A DNA stretch of 64,000 bases from Aphelocoma coerulescens. Its lineage: Eukaryota; Chordata; Aves; Passeriformes; Corvidae. The first letter of the stretch is position 1. The number at the start of each line of letters is the position of its first letter. The notes under the pieces are model-generated. The model was not told the DNA's origin. It did not search any database and saw nothing but the letters and a program-made list of their open reading frames with translations. A program made the position numbers and the translations under genes. The stretch spans positions 25,563,967 through 25,627,966 of the forward strand of contig NC_091022.1 in NCBI RefSeq assembly GCF_041296385.1, written 5' to 3'. This document shows positions 11,838-26,228 of the stretch, piece by piece.

Positions 11838-14800
11838 TACTCACTTTTTTTTTTTAATTTAAACCAGTGGATCAATGCAAAATCGAGCACTTCATGCTTG
11901 TAATTTCCAAATGACTTGGGTTATATCTCAATCTTCAGCACTTGTTTTGGGTGTAAGACTGGGTAGCACCGAGGGATGCATCAATTTATAGGCTCTGCAA
12001 AAGCCGCAATTAAGGAAAATCCTCAAGCACTGAGAAACCTCAATTTTGATTGGCCACGTTCCCATAACTTATTGATAATTCAACTCACTCGAGTATTATT
12101 CAGTGTTTTCCTTCTCCCTGCTTTTTTTATCTCTTGACAAGTTTACAAAGAGAAGAATGGAGCTGAGCTGAGCTGCATTCCATCCAATCTGCTGCCTCCA
12201 CAAGCGGCAGAGAAGCTAAATGAAGCCCAGAACATATGGCACTGTGCTGACAGAGCTCCCAAACTGGTTCTGCATGAGCAACAAGGAACATCTTGAAACG
12301 CACAAGACATATGTGTTTTAGGAAGAAGATTGAAGTGTTTCATAATAAAACAGGACAAAGTGAAATACAAGTGCTGTATAAAATTTTAATTAAAAACTGG
12401 TTTTACCCCTCGACGTGAATATACAATATGTTTCCCAGATGGATTTCATATTTAAGTATTATCCAAACCAGAAACATAAATGAGACAAATAAAGCCTTCA
12501 AAAATGGCACAGAGGCTAAAATGTATGTAAACATTAGATGACTGTGGTGAAAACAAGGCAGGCAGGGAAAGCAACCTCTTAGCAAGTGTTTACTACTGGA
12601 ATACTGAATGAAACAGTTCCTACAGCTACAGTCAGGGTAACAATACAAATACAAGCATTAGAATTCACCACCACTCGGTGATGTAAATGGTGTTTTTGTT
12701 ACTCACGAGTTGCACAGGTTATTTCCTACACTGATAATTCATGGTATAGAAATGCATAATTCATGGAATGCCAGGCATCAAACCCTCTCCACGTCTGCCC
12801 TGCTCCCAGCCTCCCACCCTGCTCTGTGTGATGCTCTCTTCATTCCATGCCATCAGCTCCACAGGGTTATGCAAAGGCCTGGCCATAGAACAGAATTTTT
12901 GTGCTGTCTCCTGAGGATCAGTAAATCCTTATGAACCAGGAGGGATGTTGTTTTGCAGCACCAAACTCCTTTCCCCGAGCAGGTGAGAAGGTGGCTCAGA
13001 TTCCCACAGCTCAGGCTGCAGGGAGTTCTCTGCTGGGCCAGAGGCAATCACCCAGAATTGAAGGGAAATACCCATGAAGAAAAAGCACAATCTCCACATA
13101 GATCAAGCAAAGAGAAAGATTACAGTTCCTTTATGTTGCCATCCAGACAAATTATCACCACACTTCAGAGAATTTCTCACAAAGACAAACTGGGAACAAA
13201 TTCCATGCCTTTGGCAAGCCAACACTTATAAAAGGAGCTACAGCCACATCTTTTAAGGGCTTTGGTTGATGATGTTTTGAATTCTGTGGGGAAAGCAGCA
13301 GAAACCAACAGTAATCAAGGGGGCTTGTGCTTAATAGTTCCTGTGCAATGGCAACAGGGATATTGGGGGTTTCAATCACTTCCCACAACGCTGCTGCATT
13401 TGTTGGAACTGAAAGGAAATGGGCAAAGACCAATGCTCTGCTGCTCCCAGAGACATCACCTAAGGCAGACACCCCTTCTGTCAGGGAGGCAGCTCATCAA
13501 GATCAGCCCTAGAAGTGCTGTTCTCTCTTAGCTTCAAGTGTTCTCACTGGAACCAAGAGGCTCAATTTCATTGATTTGAAAGTTTCCTCAAATTCCTTGA
13601 TTACTAAACAAATCTCATGAGAAATTTTCAGCATCCTGATAATGATCACTCCATGACCACTGAAGTAATTAACACCATGGCCTTTCCTATGACCCAGAGA
13701 TTCCACATTACCAGATTTATACAGCAAGAGACCGCTGCTAAAAGGCTGAGAATTTTGTTGCATAGTTCAGTGTCTCAGAAAACATTTCAAGCTTAAAAAT
13801 TGGGAAGAGCAGAGTTATGTACCAAGTTATTCCTTGCACATGGAGTGGGAAGGCAGAGATTCCTTTCAACTTTCTCTGACAAACCCATGGCACACCACAC
13901 AAAATTTTCCACTGTCACATTGCACCCTTTGTTCCTGGGGAGAGGATGAGGACGAACGATGTGAGAGATGTGAACAGTGCTGGTTAGTACACAGATCAAG
14001 CAGCACTAAGACATCAGGATGAAAAAAATAATTAATATTAAAAATAAGAAAAAAAGGTATCATAAGAGCAATCAGTGTCAGGATATGAACCCGGATCATG
14101 CAGGAGAGAGCAGCTGAGCAAGATACCAACTGCAAAGATTAGCTCCTAAGAGCACATGTAGTAAAGCAGCTCATTATCTTTTCTAGCCCTCTCTGATCAA
14201 GATAGAAATGTATTAAATCTGATTAAGATTTGTTTAATAATTGTCTGATTAAAACATAATAAACCTGGGAAAATTAAAATATAGCCTTTTTAGTAACCTG
14301 GAGATAAGATGGGACTTTTCAGCCAGGCTTCCATAAGATAATTTCTTTAACATTCACCTCAGGATCCCAAAGCAGTTCACAGTCATTTAATTAAGCTTCA
14401 ACAGAGCACAAACTCCCCATTTTACAGCTGAAGTAACAATGAGAAGGACTTTGAAAAAGACTATTTAATACTGAGCTGAGCTAAATGTTCTGTTATTTTA
14501 TCCCAAAAATAGATTCCCAACATCTCCAGGTAGATTTCTTTCTCTCCTGACAATTTTGGCAGCCTCTGAAGTAATAGTAAAATTCAAGCATGTGATGCAG
14601 AGTCTGAAGAACAGCCCTCATCACTTCCCAAGGTGCTCAGCTTTGGAGCATAAACACTGTTCCCCATCTATCTTACAAAGCTGCTCCTACCTGTTCCCAT
14701 TACTCCAGCCATCCCTATGCTTCTTATCCTCAGTGGAGCAATTTAAGCTTCTCTTCCTCTCAGTCAAAAACTTAGATAAGGCAAATCATTAGAGTTTGAC

Positions 14801-17800
14801 ATTTTTGCCTTTAATTCACATCAGGTCAGTGACTGAGTGATTGCCAAAGCAGCTACTCCCCAGCCAAGGATTTGCATTTCTACTGAGCACAGGCAGGCAG
14901 CTTGTGTAAAGCCAGCCCAAGATCCTGAACTGTACCAAGTTATTCACAGGAGAGAGGGAAGGGAGCAAGTAGGAAGCAGAGTCTGACTCACTAAAATGAA
15001 AGTGATTAAAATATTGCACTGATTGCATCCTGCAAGCATCACTGGATGCTGAACAGCTTTTGGTGAGAATACTCGTGGGTTATAATAACTTGGGGAAGGC
15101 AAGGGAGAAACACAGACTACAGAAAAGCACTAATTCACTCCTAATCTGGCCCATTATTGCCAGATTTGAGTAGGCAGCTTTCCTTTAAGAGCTAAAATGA
15201 CGGGGGTGGAATTAAGCCATCCCACTGTCACTAGAACTTTGTGGATGGCAAAAGATAAGGAATGAGCACAGAAAATGCTATTTAAAGCTCCACTCAGGAA
15301 CCAAGGAATTTGCATTTGATAGAAGGGATTTAAATTGTATCAGAAGGCAAGGTGCACTAAACAATTACAGTTTATTGCTGTGTTGGTTCAGTGCCTGAAC
15401 CTCCACTTCTCCCAGGCTGCAGGGGCAGAGGAGCAGCCATGCTCAGAGCTGTGTGTGCTGGCAGAGTCACCTGAGCAAACAGGGAAGGGCAAAATGCTTC
15501 TGAAAACAAAGTGCCTTGAAGATTTTGGGGACAGATCAGAGTAATTTGGGTCTGAAGCCACAATCCAGAGGAAAGTTTTCCATTTACCAAACTGGATTTC
15601 CAGCACAGTGCTTGGAGGAGAGCACTCTTTGCTGTATCATGGCATGAGCTGTGGAATGACTCTGACCCAGGAGAGGAACATCTCCTGCAGCAGCTGATTC
15701 AGAGAGACATTAAACACACATCTCCCTCCCAGCTGGAGCAGGGCCAAAGACACTCAGAGGCTGTCTGCTCCATTTGATGTTATGCTGCAGAAGAAGGCTA
15801 CTCTGAGAATATTCATACTGGTCAAAATTCAGTAAATGACATTTTTTTCTCACATCCAGTTTTCACCTTTGCTGAAAAATTTTTCATCTTTGATGAGAAC
15901 TGAAGGTTGCCATATTATCATATGCTTTCCTTTCTTTAGCTAGGGGATTTAACAGATACACTCCAGTCATTTCTTGGACCCCTTGAAAACACCACCTTGC
16001 TTTTTTACAGTGGCCCCCATCCTTTCTTATCCCCTCATGTCTTGAATTCATGGCATCTTGTGTCCTTCATCAAACATACAGAAAAACCCCACAACAAGCC
16101 CTCAGCATTCAGGCCTTCTCACACACTGAACAAAAAGGGACTGAAATCTGCTGGATTGCTGGGGAAGGAAAAATCAAACAGGTTTTCTATGTCACAGAGC
16201 CAGATCAGGCCAAAGGGGAGCAGCAAATCTTCAGAACACTAACTTTTACTCAGCTGTGACACTGGGGAGAGAATGCAGAGAGAATATTGAATAAAAACTG
16301 CAGGATACCATGAGAACAAGATTGAATCTTATGGCTCAAAGACATACAGGAAACTGCAACAACCTTCAGGTTTCAACAGACTAATTTTACACCAAAACCT
16401 TGGAAAGTCTCTCTCAGAATGTGCCCTGCCTATTTAGGATCTACTCCAATATAGCTACTCCTCTGAAGAGCAAGAGAACTATTCCTTTGTGGACTAATAT
16501 GGGGTCACTGGAGAGGCCAGTGAACACCAGGTCCTGGTAGCACAACCCTCCATGGCCTCCATGCCTTCAGGGACACAGCTTGGGCAAAGTTTTACTTTTC
16601 ATTTCTGCAAAAAAAAGTGTCCTGCTACCTCACAGAGTGACTCGGTACTTCTCCATTCCCTGAGACTGTGCCACTAATGCCCTGTGAAAGCACTAATGTG
16701 CTAAATGGCAGCAGGGACAGGAAGTCATCAGCGTTAATCCCCTTCAACTGCTCCAAGGCTTACACGGAATAGAAATGTCTGTGTGTGAGACGCTTCCTCT
16801 GAGAGCGCCCTTGCCCGGAACAGCAGCACACAGCCCTTCCACGTGCTCTGCCACCAGCGCAATTGCTCACCAACTGCTTTCTCAAATCAATTATGTTGTC
16901 TCAGCATTAAAGGAGGGAAGGCAGAATAGACCAACTTTTTGTTTATGTAGGCATGCTGGCAGGTTCCAGTCATATGTTGTGCCATCTGTACTGCTAGCTT
17001 TATCCTTTATCTAATCACAACAGGTAAAATGGCATCGGTGGAGCTGACTCTGTTCGCTCAGATAGGGAGGCAGCCAGAACAGGCATTTGTTTTTTCCTCG
17101 TTCTGAGGGGAAGCAGGAGATGGACACTCTTGCCCTTTTAAAACATTCAGCTTTTCAATGGATGGGCAAATTGCCCTGGTCTGCTAATGTGGGATCTGTT
17201 CAGTGCAAGGCTGAAAAGGTTTCGTCCCTGGGGAAAGCATCGAACTGCTGATGAACATTTGGTGGCCTTTAGCAAAAACTGAGTGATTTCTGCCAACAGG
17301 ATCCCAGCAGACTGAGAAGGACAGGCTCCAAATTAGGTGGGATTGTGATGCAGGAATTTCAGAAGGCCTGTACAGAACACAAGGAGCTTGCTGACTAGCT
17401 CTGGTCTTTCCCACTCCTTTCTTATTCATATTTTTTAAAAAGACAAGTGTATTGGCAAATGTCATGGCTGCATTCAGGAGAATGTGGAAGCTTTCAAATG
17501 CAAAGGCTGTGTGAAGATGACCTTTCATCTGACACAAAGGCTGCTGGGCTGGGTGGTTTTCTTCTAAAATTTCACAGTATTAGAACACTTGTGACTACAG
17601 GTACTCAAAACCACTTCAAATACATACCTATAGGTCCTACTGTACCAGAGTTTGTGCCCTTCTCAAAAAAAACCCCAGAAGCAATTTAAAGGCAACTGTC
17701 TAGAAAACAATTCTCTTTGCCCCAGATGGGTCACTTTCAAACCAACACTCACATTCACCTTCCCCTTTAGGTCCCCTCTCTGGCCACCAGGACATATTGC

Positions 17801-17994
17801 TTCTTCAACCAATTCTGTTTATGTTGCTAAATAGATTTAGTTATTTAATAAGAACTGGCTGCAGCTGAAATCTGAGTTGATGTCAGATAGGAGTGTCCAG
17901 CAGACCTATTAGTCTTCAATTGACTCTATGTTTAGACTCTCAAAGGAGCAACACCATATTGCTTAACTGTGGAGGAGATGTTCTGTTAGGGAGT

Positions 17995-18000
17995 TTTAAT
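17995..18000 (-). promoter_or_regulatory. SPATA6: Possible SPATA6 polyadenylation signal (ATTAAA)
   Basis: On the - strand an ATTAAA lies about 130 bases after the SPATA6 stop codon. A second ATTAAA is at 17843-17848. No canonical AATAAA lies close by, so the choice is weak. Confidence 0.3.
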
Positions 18001-18127
18001 CATTTCCTTTTGTCAAACCCCCATTTCTCCAAAACCCTGCCCAACCATAATGGTACCTTAAAAAATAGAGTACAAATATTGTTATATAAAAATAGGTTTA
18101 GTTACAAATACTGTACACTGTGTGTTT

Positions 18128-18326
18128 TCAGGTGAGTTGCTTTCTTGTGAGTTGTATTTCTTGGTCTGAAACAGCACCAGCAGCTTTTTCGTACATGTTT
18201 CTGTATATTTTTCCAAGACTCTCCTCCAAGATTGCTCTGTGAGGCTTCTCTTTGTACACAGCTGCAGGAGCAGACCAACATTCACCATTACCCAAGTGAA
18301 CAGGAGTGTTCTGCTGTGCTGGAGAA
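18128..18326 (-). CDS. SPATA6: SPATA6 exon 13 (terminal coding exon)
   Basis: The acceptor is TTTCCTCTGACAG, ending at 18327. One base completes serine 412, and 65 residues follow to TGA at 18128-18130. It encodes the conserved tail: a G-E-C-W-S-A-P-A-A-V-Y stretch, then KPHRAILEESLGKIYRNMYE. This aligns with the human C-terminus, which has the same spacing of tryptophan, tyrosine and the MYRNLYKKA block. After that the sequence is divergent and ends RKQLT. Confidence 0.92.
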
Positions 18327-21300
18327 CTGTCAGAGGAAAGAAGATAAGAAACAATGATCAAATCTAGATGTGGAAGAGGAATCAGCGGCACAAAACCAGC
18401 AGAAATACCAATGTAGAGCTGCTAAGCACAGATTACCTTCCACAAACCAAAATAAAAACTGCACTGCAGCTACTTTTAAGAAATGGGAACCCCCCCATGC
18501 TATTCATTCACACAAATCCTCCCCCACTTATCTGAGTACACTTTGTAATGCCCCCCAAACAGAATTAATTTTCAGAGAATCTGCAGTAATTCTGCTGTAT
18601 TTTTGCAGGCTGTGTCACCAGGCAAGAGCAACACAGTAGGATTTTTGTGTCCTTTGAAGGTGAAATTGTAACCACAGGCAGCTATTTCAATATGAAGACA
18701 ATCTATCAGGGGGATATTAAATTACTGTGGTTGCAGCTGTAAAGTGCTCTATCAGAAACATCTTGGATTAAGTTTTCGACCAAATACATTTTGATATAGT
18801 GGCAATCCAGGGTTCCTTCCCCACCCCATCTTCTGTGTCACTGTTTTAATACTAAACACAAATACAGGCTCATCTTTCAGTTGCTTTGAGAAATTATTTC
18901 CTAGATCTATGAAGTGAAATTTATACTCTGAAAATCATTACAAATCACTGCCAAGTCTGAATAGTTTATATCTAAACATCATGACTATTTGCTTCCTCTT
19001 GATGCTTTCAAAACAAAGGTTTGTGTCATATAATTAAATGAGCAATTTCCCTGTAATAAAGCATGAAATAAGAAGCTCAAAAATCATCAGAAAAAAATTA
19101 CAGCCAAGGTGACATTTTTCACATCTGCTCAGAGATTTAGGCACTTAAGACACTTAAAAATTAGGACTGAGTTATCTCCAGCCTTTTGCAAATGTTCTCA
19201 GTCTGGGAAATGAAACTGGAAATGTGAAGCTTTACAGTTTCTTATATACATGTCATTTATTAATGATAATGTCTTCTGCGATCAAACCAGTACTTAAAAC
19301 TTCATCCTCTAGTTAATATCTGGCAACATGTGACAAAACTGAAAGAAACCTTGTGTCAAATCCATGAATACATGTACCCAGCTGCATCAAAACACAAGGT
19401 TTTCACTTAGAGAGCAGAAAAGGGGAAGAAGAGGAAGATGTAGGATCCGTTTTCTAAATTGACACTCCCAGCTTCCGCTGTCCCATGGAAAACAAAGAAG
19501 GAACAGCTTTTGCTTTTAGATTTCTTACATTCAAATATTAAGGTGATGCCAACCTACACCAAATAAAACAAGACCTCTTGTGCGGCTCCAAGATTAAAAA
19601 GAGAGGAAGGCCACTTTCACACTTATTCAAAAGGCTCCATCATTTAAAGCCAGTCAATGGCATGGAGCAAATTTAAACCTGTTTATCATCCTGAGTTAAC
19701 TGTGCTTCACAGTTTGGACACAAAGAAACCAGCCTACCAAACAAAATCAATGAGAAGTTATACAGGTTTGTGTCAAATGCAGACAAGTCAATACCCTGGG
19801 AACTCATCAACAACTGCAGTTCCACCTTCTCCTTCCTGCAGCTCGTGGCACCTCACTTCTGATGGAGAATTCTCAGCCCAACAAGCAGACACAGCACTTG
19901 TAACTATACAACAAACAGCTCTGACACTCTTTTCCTTGGAATCCATTTCCAGCAGCAGCCTTGTGCATGCCTTTTCTTCTCCTAAAAGCTGAGTTTACCT
20001 AGAGACACTCAAAGTCCAACCACTTTAATTGCAATAAAGACTCAAAACCCAATAGTGACAAGTTCCTTATTCTGGTACTGACAAAGACTTATAAAAGGAC
20101 ATAAGCTTAATTTTCCCTTCTCTTTCTGGAGGGGTGTGTTTGTATTTCCATTAGCCAGCCCTTGTGCATGAGATACCTGGACAAAGCTACAGCAAGAGTC
20201 CCTCTCCTGTCTCAACTGGAAACCAGCTGACAACTTGAGCTAAGCAATCTGGGAATTACACTCACAAATCACATTAACAGCAAGATTTCTGCACGCAACT
20301 CCCTGCTCTGAAATACCTGTCATATGCTTTTGTTCCCTCATACATCTCCTTTAAGAGTCCCAGAAGTTCTTCTCTGAGTGAATCATATACTAAATATTTC
20401 ACAAAACACAGACCTTTTCCTTGCTCCCAGTGGTTTTCAATCATCCATCTACTTTACTGCCAGCATTTGGTCGACAGTACCCTGTCCTTCCATGAACTCT
20501 GTCTCTGTCCTTGTATCCTGTTTATAGCACTGTGGCAAACACTCAGCAATCTGACTGTCCTCGAGTCCTTTATGGCTCACCCCCAGTGCTGCCGGCCTCT
20601 AAACCCAAGGAGCAGTCCTTTCCCAACCTGAGTGCCACATTTCATATCCCATCACTCCAGGATTCTTGAGTATTAGGGTTTGTTGTTCATTTTTTTCATG
20701 GTCTGCAGTTTCAGCATAAACCTCGAAGTCCCAAAGCTGCCTCAAAATAAAAACTTGCACGTCTCTCTCACAAACACATCCTACACAATTTAATTGCCCC
20801 AGCTGTGAGGACAAAGGATAAGGGAGCAGAAAGGCTACACAGAATACAGGAGAGAGCACAGGTACCGGAGACACAACTCCAGCAGCAACTTCACAACCAT
20901 ATGGAAATCAGAGTAATCCCTTGCACAGAGGTGATTACAAATCACAGGAATTTAAAAAAAAAAAAAAAAGCCACCAAATCATAAATGAACTTTTTAGAGT
21001 TGACAAATTTCAAGTAGAAGTTAGCTATGGTACCCATATTAAAATACCCTCCTTTCAGGACAGTGGTGATTTGGGATGCCTTTGTTGGAAAACAGTGTGT
21101 CACATTTAATTATCAAAATAAACCCTTTTCTAATGGCAACACCTCTCAAATACAGCACCACAACTTCTCCCTTAATATAAAGAAAACCAGAAAAGCCATA
21201 GAAGCCCAAAAAAGAGTATGTATCTTTCCTCCAATAGGTACCCAAAACATTGTACAAAATACTGTGTGCATACACAAAGAACATCAATATTGCTAACTTC

Positions 21301-21970
21301 TACTACAGAAGTCATCAAAATCAATCCAATCAGTATCTTATAAGTAAATTATTCAAATTAAACCCTGGTCATGTATGTGAGGGGTACACAGAGTAATTAA
21401 TCTACATAAACCAGGCTTTTAAGACCTCATGTTTCCAAGACAGCTTCTGAAATATGGCATGCTGAATCACTAAACTATACCATAGAAATTTGCCGTAGTT
21501 TTTGGAAAATGTTTCTCTTTTCTAAATATCTATTTCTCAAAAAAAAAAAAAAAAAAAGGAACAAACAAAAAATCCAGCCTCAAACCATATTACTGAATAA
21601 ATTTATTTCTGCACTCCTACAGTTCTAAGAAAAAAAATAACAAATTGATTATTTTAAAAGTGACATTTGCTCTCTGGTTGATAAATTCCAAAAACTTCTG
21701 CCCAAGAATAATTTTTATAGCCAGTCCAGTTCCAAACCCTGTGTTTTATGAAGACTATACTGGCACAGTGCCAAACAACATCAAAGGCATAATTCTATTT
21801 AACTGTATTTTGCTTTTAGGTGAGAAAGCTTGGTATGAATAACACCTCCAGAAATCTTTTCCCTGTGCAATATAGGACAAAGCTCAAAATGGGAAGAGAA
21901 ATTTTTAGCTAAATGTAAAGGGCAATATTGAGTATGGATGTTTTGTCTTGGTCAGAGAAAAACTCCATAC
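18327..21970 (-). other. SPATA6: SPATA6 intron 12
   Basis: Apart from short homopolymer A runs (for example near 20953), I see no mobile element or coding signal. Confidence 0.6.
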
Positions 21971-22038
21971 CTGCTCTGCAGCTCACTCATGGTTAAGGGC
22001 ACGTTATCTGAAGGTTCTCTTGTCTGAGGCACATCATC
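21971..22038 (-). CDS. SPATA6: SPATA6 exon 12
   Basis: This 68-nt exon holds 22 codons plus two bases (residues 390-411). It lies between a TTTTTTTAG acceptor and a GTATGG donor. It is acidic and polar and poorly conserved, so the call rests on splice sites, open frame and phase (0 in, 2 out) matching both neighbours. Confidence 0.78.
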
Positions 22039-22829
22039 CTAAAAAAACCCAGAAATCAAATTCTCATTACCTTGGTTTCTGATTACAATGATCTCATTTC
22101 AAAAATACTTTCTTTCCATTTAGATGGCTATTAAAGTGGTTACATTTCTTGGGGGAGAAAGGGACAAAGTGTAATGAGCCAAATGCCATTTATGAACACT
22201 TTTAATTAAGTTCAGTACAATTCAGCTAATAATTTTCAGGTAATAAACTGGAAAGAATTTCTAGACAGTGTAGATCTAGAGAACTATGCAGACAGCAGAA
22301 GCTTCAATAATCCCCAACAAACACACTGGCAAAACGCTATGAAACCTACTGCTTACTGCTTTTGTGTTTCTTGCAGAAAAGGGGAAAAAGAACCCAAAAC
22401 TTATGATGTTATTAATTTCATGTGTTTTACCAGGTAGAAGCATTTCACATATCTGAATCCTTCAATTTCATATCCAAGGTTGCAGTACATGCTCACTGAA
22501 CTTTAAAAAAATCTGATCCATTTAATGACCCTTCAGTCAGGTACTCTCAGTTGCAGTTTTACCTTCCAAATGCTATCTAGACATTAATTAACCCAAATTT
22601 GCCCTCTTAAGGAAGAAAGAAACAAAACACCCGTGTGGAAGGAGCCAGTTGCTCACCTGAGATGGGACAGTAGAAATTTCAGTACACACAATCATGTTCA
22701 CTCTACTCTGAAGAGCAAAGACCCTACTTAAGGGCTGATATTAAGTGATGCTTTCAGCACAAGTCAATTGCTGTAAGGATTAGTAAACAAATCCATCTTT
22801 CATGCTATAGGAGAAATAATTGGAAAAAA

Positions 22830-23345
22830 GACTGCAGTAAAAATAATCACACTTGCTGGTAACACAGAACTGGGAGAAAAGACAATAAATATAGTGGTAG
22901 ATGGCAATAAGATGCAGAGCAAGCTGAACAGCAGCATATGGATGAGGAAAAACCTGAGAGGATTTATACTGGTGAAATGCAAGGTAATAAGTGTGTTTGT
23001 AAACAGGAAAGCTCTCTTCCTTCAGCAGTCACAGACTACAAAGCACTGAAGAGGAAATGGGGTACAGTGGTAAATAGAACTCTGCAGCATTTGCCAGAGG
23101 CACATTATGTTCTGGAAAGCAAAAAAAAAGATGGAAACATTACGATACTGTCAGAATGTCACAGCAGAACGGTACAGTGGACACCCCAAGGAATCTGCAG
23201 CAGAGCTCCAGCCACACTATTTTTGCAGAGCATTATGAAAATGAAATTTTGGGAGACACAGTTGGATGCTTCTGGGGATGGTTATTTAGCATTAGGCTCT
23301 TTGGAATGAAACAGAGTAAGAGATACTTCTTAACCTTTCAAAGTT
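22830..23345 (+). mobile_element. Ancient CR1/L3-like LINE fragment
   Basis: Phrases such as ACACTTGCTGGTAACACAGA, then GATGCAGAGCAAGCTGAACA, then TACTGGTGAAATGCAAGGTA follow the reverse transcriptase tail of CR1 elements in the right order. The copy is heavily mutated and frameshifted. The boundaries are approximate and the right half is the less certain part. Confidence 0.45.
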
Positions 23346-24411
23346 TGAAGAGGATCTAGATTGGAGCCAGAATCTGCTCACCACATTGCCAGTGAACTTG
23401 TTTTACTATTCCCTCACTTTCAAGTTGACCTATTTACCTCAGCCATCCACTGTGCAACACCACAGCCTAGATATTGGGGCATGTGGGGAAGCACAACCAA
23501 TCCTGGTGTATTTTACAGCACTCACTGCACAGAGAACAGGTATTTTTTTCCTTTTTTTTAATCAGGTCAGCTGCTGTGAGCACAGCTTTCACAAGCCAGC
23601 TCTACACAACTATCCAATACCACAAGACTTCTCAGTAGCATCCTTCCCTTCCTTTTGCTCACTGGAAGGAAATGGAGTGAGAAAAATGGTCCTTTGCCAG
23701 CATTGCTCTGACCAGATTGATAATTAAAGGTCCAACACCCTAATAGCTGGATTCTTTAGGGCAGAAACACAAGGTTTTCCAACAGAAGAGGGAGAAGTAT
23801 CATCTCTGTTTATTAATCCCTGTGAGGATTCAGCAAGTGTTTGATCCTGGAAGTGACAAGGTGCAATGACAGAAAGCCAACAGAAAGTCCCACAATTCAA
23901 GAATTCCATCACAATGTTTGCAGAGTCTTTTTGACTGCATGGAGAGACCATGTAACCAATCATCCAACTCTCCTTATCATAAATTCATGCTCTACTGTTC
24001 AAGGAAAGCAGCCAAGAACCACTGGAGATAGTTCAGGCTGTGCAAGCTTTCATTAAATGTAGGTGCTGGACTGACAGGAAATCCAGTTTGTTATCTTAAG
24101 TTCATTGAAACATCAGGGAAGCATTTGATGTGATTTGTACCTATTCTGAGTGGCTGAAACACAGAAAAATGTCACGGGCATCTATTTGAGAGGCAGCAGC
24201 TCACAAAATCATAACATTCACATACAAACTCAGAGAGGTACAGCATGAACTAGATCAAACAGTCTTAGTATGCAAGAGAAAAGCTTTTTTTGAATTTAAA
24301 GAAATAACCACAACTAAGCTAAAAATGAAGATGGAACAGGAACAAGAAAACAACCAGATTAAGTGAGAATGAGGTGAGACAATGAGCTGCCCAACTTGGC
24401 TAAATTTGGGG

Positions 24412-24453
24412 ACATAAATAAATAGATAAATAAATAAATGAATGAATAAATAA
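24412..24453. repeat. (AAAT)n microsatellite
   Basis: Tetranucleotide repeat with a few AGAT and GAAT variants. Confidence 0.9.
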
Positions 24454-25577
24454 GGACTTCAGAGTGAACACATCTTGCAGGAGTGGATCAAGACAACAAG
24501 CATCACTTCTGCCATGGGTTTCCTGTAGCCAGTGGAGTCCCCCCATCCCAGCCAGCACAGCAGTGCTGCCCCTGCTCTTGCTGTGGGGAATGTGATGGGG
24601 GACATCAGGGCTCCCACACTTTTTATCCCACTTCCCACTGATACAGGGAACTACAGCCGAGAGGAAAGCTGGACAGCTGGGGACAGCAGCAACTTAAAAT
24701 CACACCAACATTCAAAAGCAGATTTCTGTCAACATTCCATCTTCTAAGACAGAAACTGAAGCAAAAAAAGCTGCCTTTCTCCACTTTGGGAGACTTATGT
24801 CTCTTCTAACCCATCAATAACATTTCTGAGTTAGACTGCCAGAGCTCCTAATCATTTTATATCATAATCATCATTACGATCATTATATCATAATCATCTC
24901 TCATCCTTACATCCTTTTTATCCTACCTTTCTTTTGCTTCACCTCACACTCAAGACTGTAAAGTCTCTGCAGATGAACAATCTTCTTTTTCAGTTGGTAC
25001 AATGCTCTGGCGTTTTTTGAGAAACTGTGTTTTTCAAAATTACAACAGGAAAAATTTTTGTCTGTCTAAAACCACACCTCAAAATTTCATCAAGGGTAAA
25101 ATATTCTGTTCCTGGGTGTAATCTCATTAGACAAAGAGCTCTGTTCACTGAAAGCCAGGTAATTAAGGGGAAAAAACCACACATCTGAAGAATAATATTA
25201 GCTCTAGAAACAGCTGGATACATGCAGCTACTGATGTGCAGCTGCACAACATGTTAAGCCTTGGTGTTCTACACATCTGTAACATTTTTTGCTTAAACTG
25301 GAAGTGGAGAATCAGGATATAAAAAAACCCCAAACCTCAGCATAATTGTCCTCAATAAGCCATGAGAGGGTGCCTGTACCACTTGCCCATAAAGGCTGAA
25401 GATAAGGAAGCTTCTGAAATCAGTTGTGAAACAGTTGAGCTCACACACCAAATCCGTATTTCTACAATCAAGGCTGTCTCAAAGGACAACATTATAATAA
25501 ATCCAAGACTGTAGGCACAGTTCTCTTTTTCAGCCATTTTGGAGAAGAGAAAGGATTTAGTTTGCAGTCAAACTTAC

Positions 25578-25677
25578 AAATATCAGGCGCTGTCTAGCAC
25601 TGTGTGTCCTTAAAATATTTTTCACTCTTTTATGGATCTCATCTCCATTTGCTGGTGAAGGCCACCCAGTGCTAAAT
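25578..25677 (-). CDS. SPATA6: SPATA6 exon 11
   Basis: This 100-nt exon has acceptor CCCTCTTGCAG and donor GTAAGT. One base completes arginine 356, and 33 codons follow (357-389). It encodes DEIHKRVKNILRTHSARQR, close to the conserved DEIHERV block of SPATA6 and SPATA6L. Confidence 0.93.
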
Positions 25678-26168
25678 CTGCAAGAGGGAGAGGAAAAACA
25701 AAGTGAAGAAATATTTTCTTCTTGAAAAGCTCATTGGTTCAGATTTCTTTTTTCTTTTCATTATGAAGCATGCATCACTTCCTTCTATTTGGAACACACA
25801 CAATGTTTAGATTTGATTCTTTTTCTCCTCTGGGGTACAAGTAAAGAAGCATTTCAAAGCAGTGCATAAACAGTGTGCAGCCACAACACCAAGAGAAGAT
25901 GCAAAACACAGAAAATGTTGATGATTTTGTAACTTGAATAATGTTTCTGTAACGTTTGTGTGGCCCCTAAAGAATAGAAAAGCTATACTATTCCCAGTGA
26001 CCAGGTTTCAGCTGCCTCTCTTTAAAGGAAGTATTGCACACATGAAGTTCTTCTCCCTGGAATAAATCAAAAGGACAGTAACCCCAATGCATCCAAATTG
26101 GAAAACACATGGAGTTAAAAACCTGCAAATTCAGTCTTTATTTCACAAGAGGAACTGCATTTTACTTT

Positions 26169-26228
26169 TGATTTTTTTTTGGTTGGTTTTTTTTTTTGGT
26201 TGGTTTTTTTTTTTTTTTTTTTTTTTGG
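26169..26228. repeat. Poly-T tract with GGTTGG interruptions
   Basis: Long T runs are separated by GGTTGG. In the SPATA6 sense direction this is poly-A/CCAA. Confidence 0.9.

Larger units (their letters stand above)
7401..18127. other. Intergenic region between SLC5A9 and SPATA6 3' ends
   Basis: I found no exon-like frame with splice signals here. It holds one CR1 3' end (11745-11837), simple A/T repeats at 9680-9722 and 10439-10497, and an A/T-rich block at 8940-9200 that could be a regulatory element. The right end must include the SPATA6 3' UTR, which is transcribed leftwards from 18127. Its end is not clear. Confidence 0.5.
22039..25577 (-). other. SPATA6: SPATA6 intron 11
   Basis: It contains an old CR1-like fragment at about 22830-23345 and an (AAAT)n microsatellite at 24412-24453. 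A short imperfect duplication of TATATCATAATCATC lies at about 24857-24899. I see nothing coding. Confidence 0.6.
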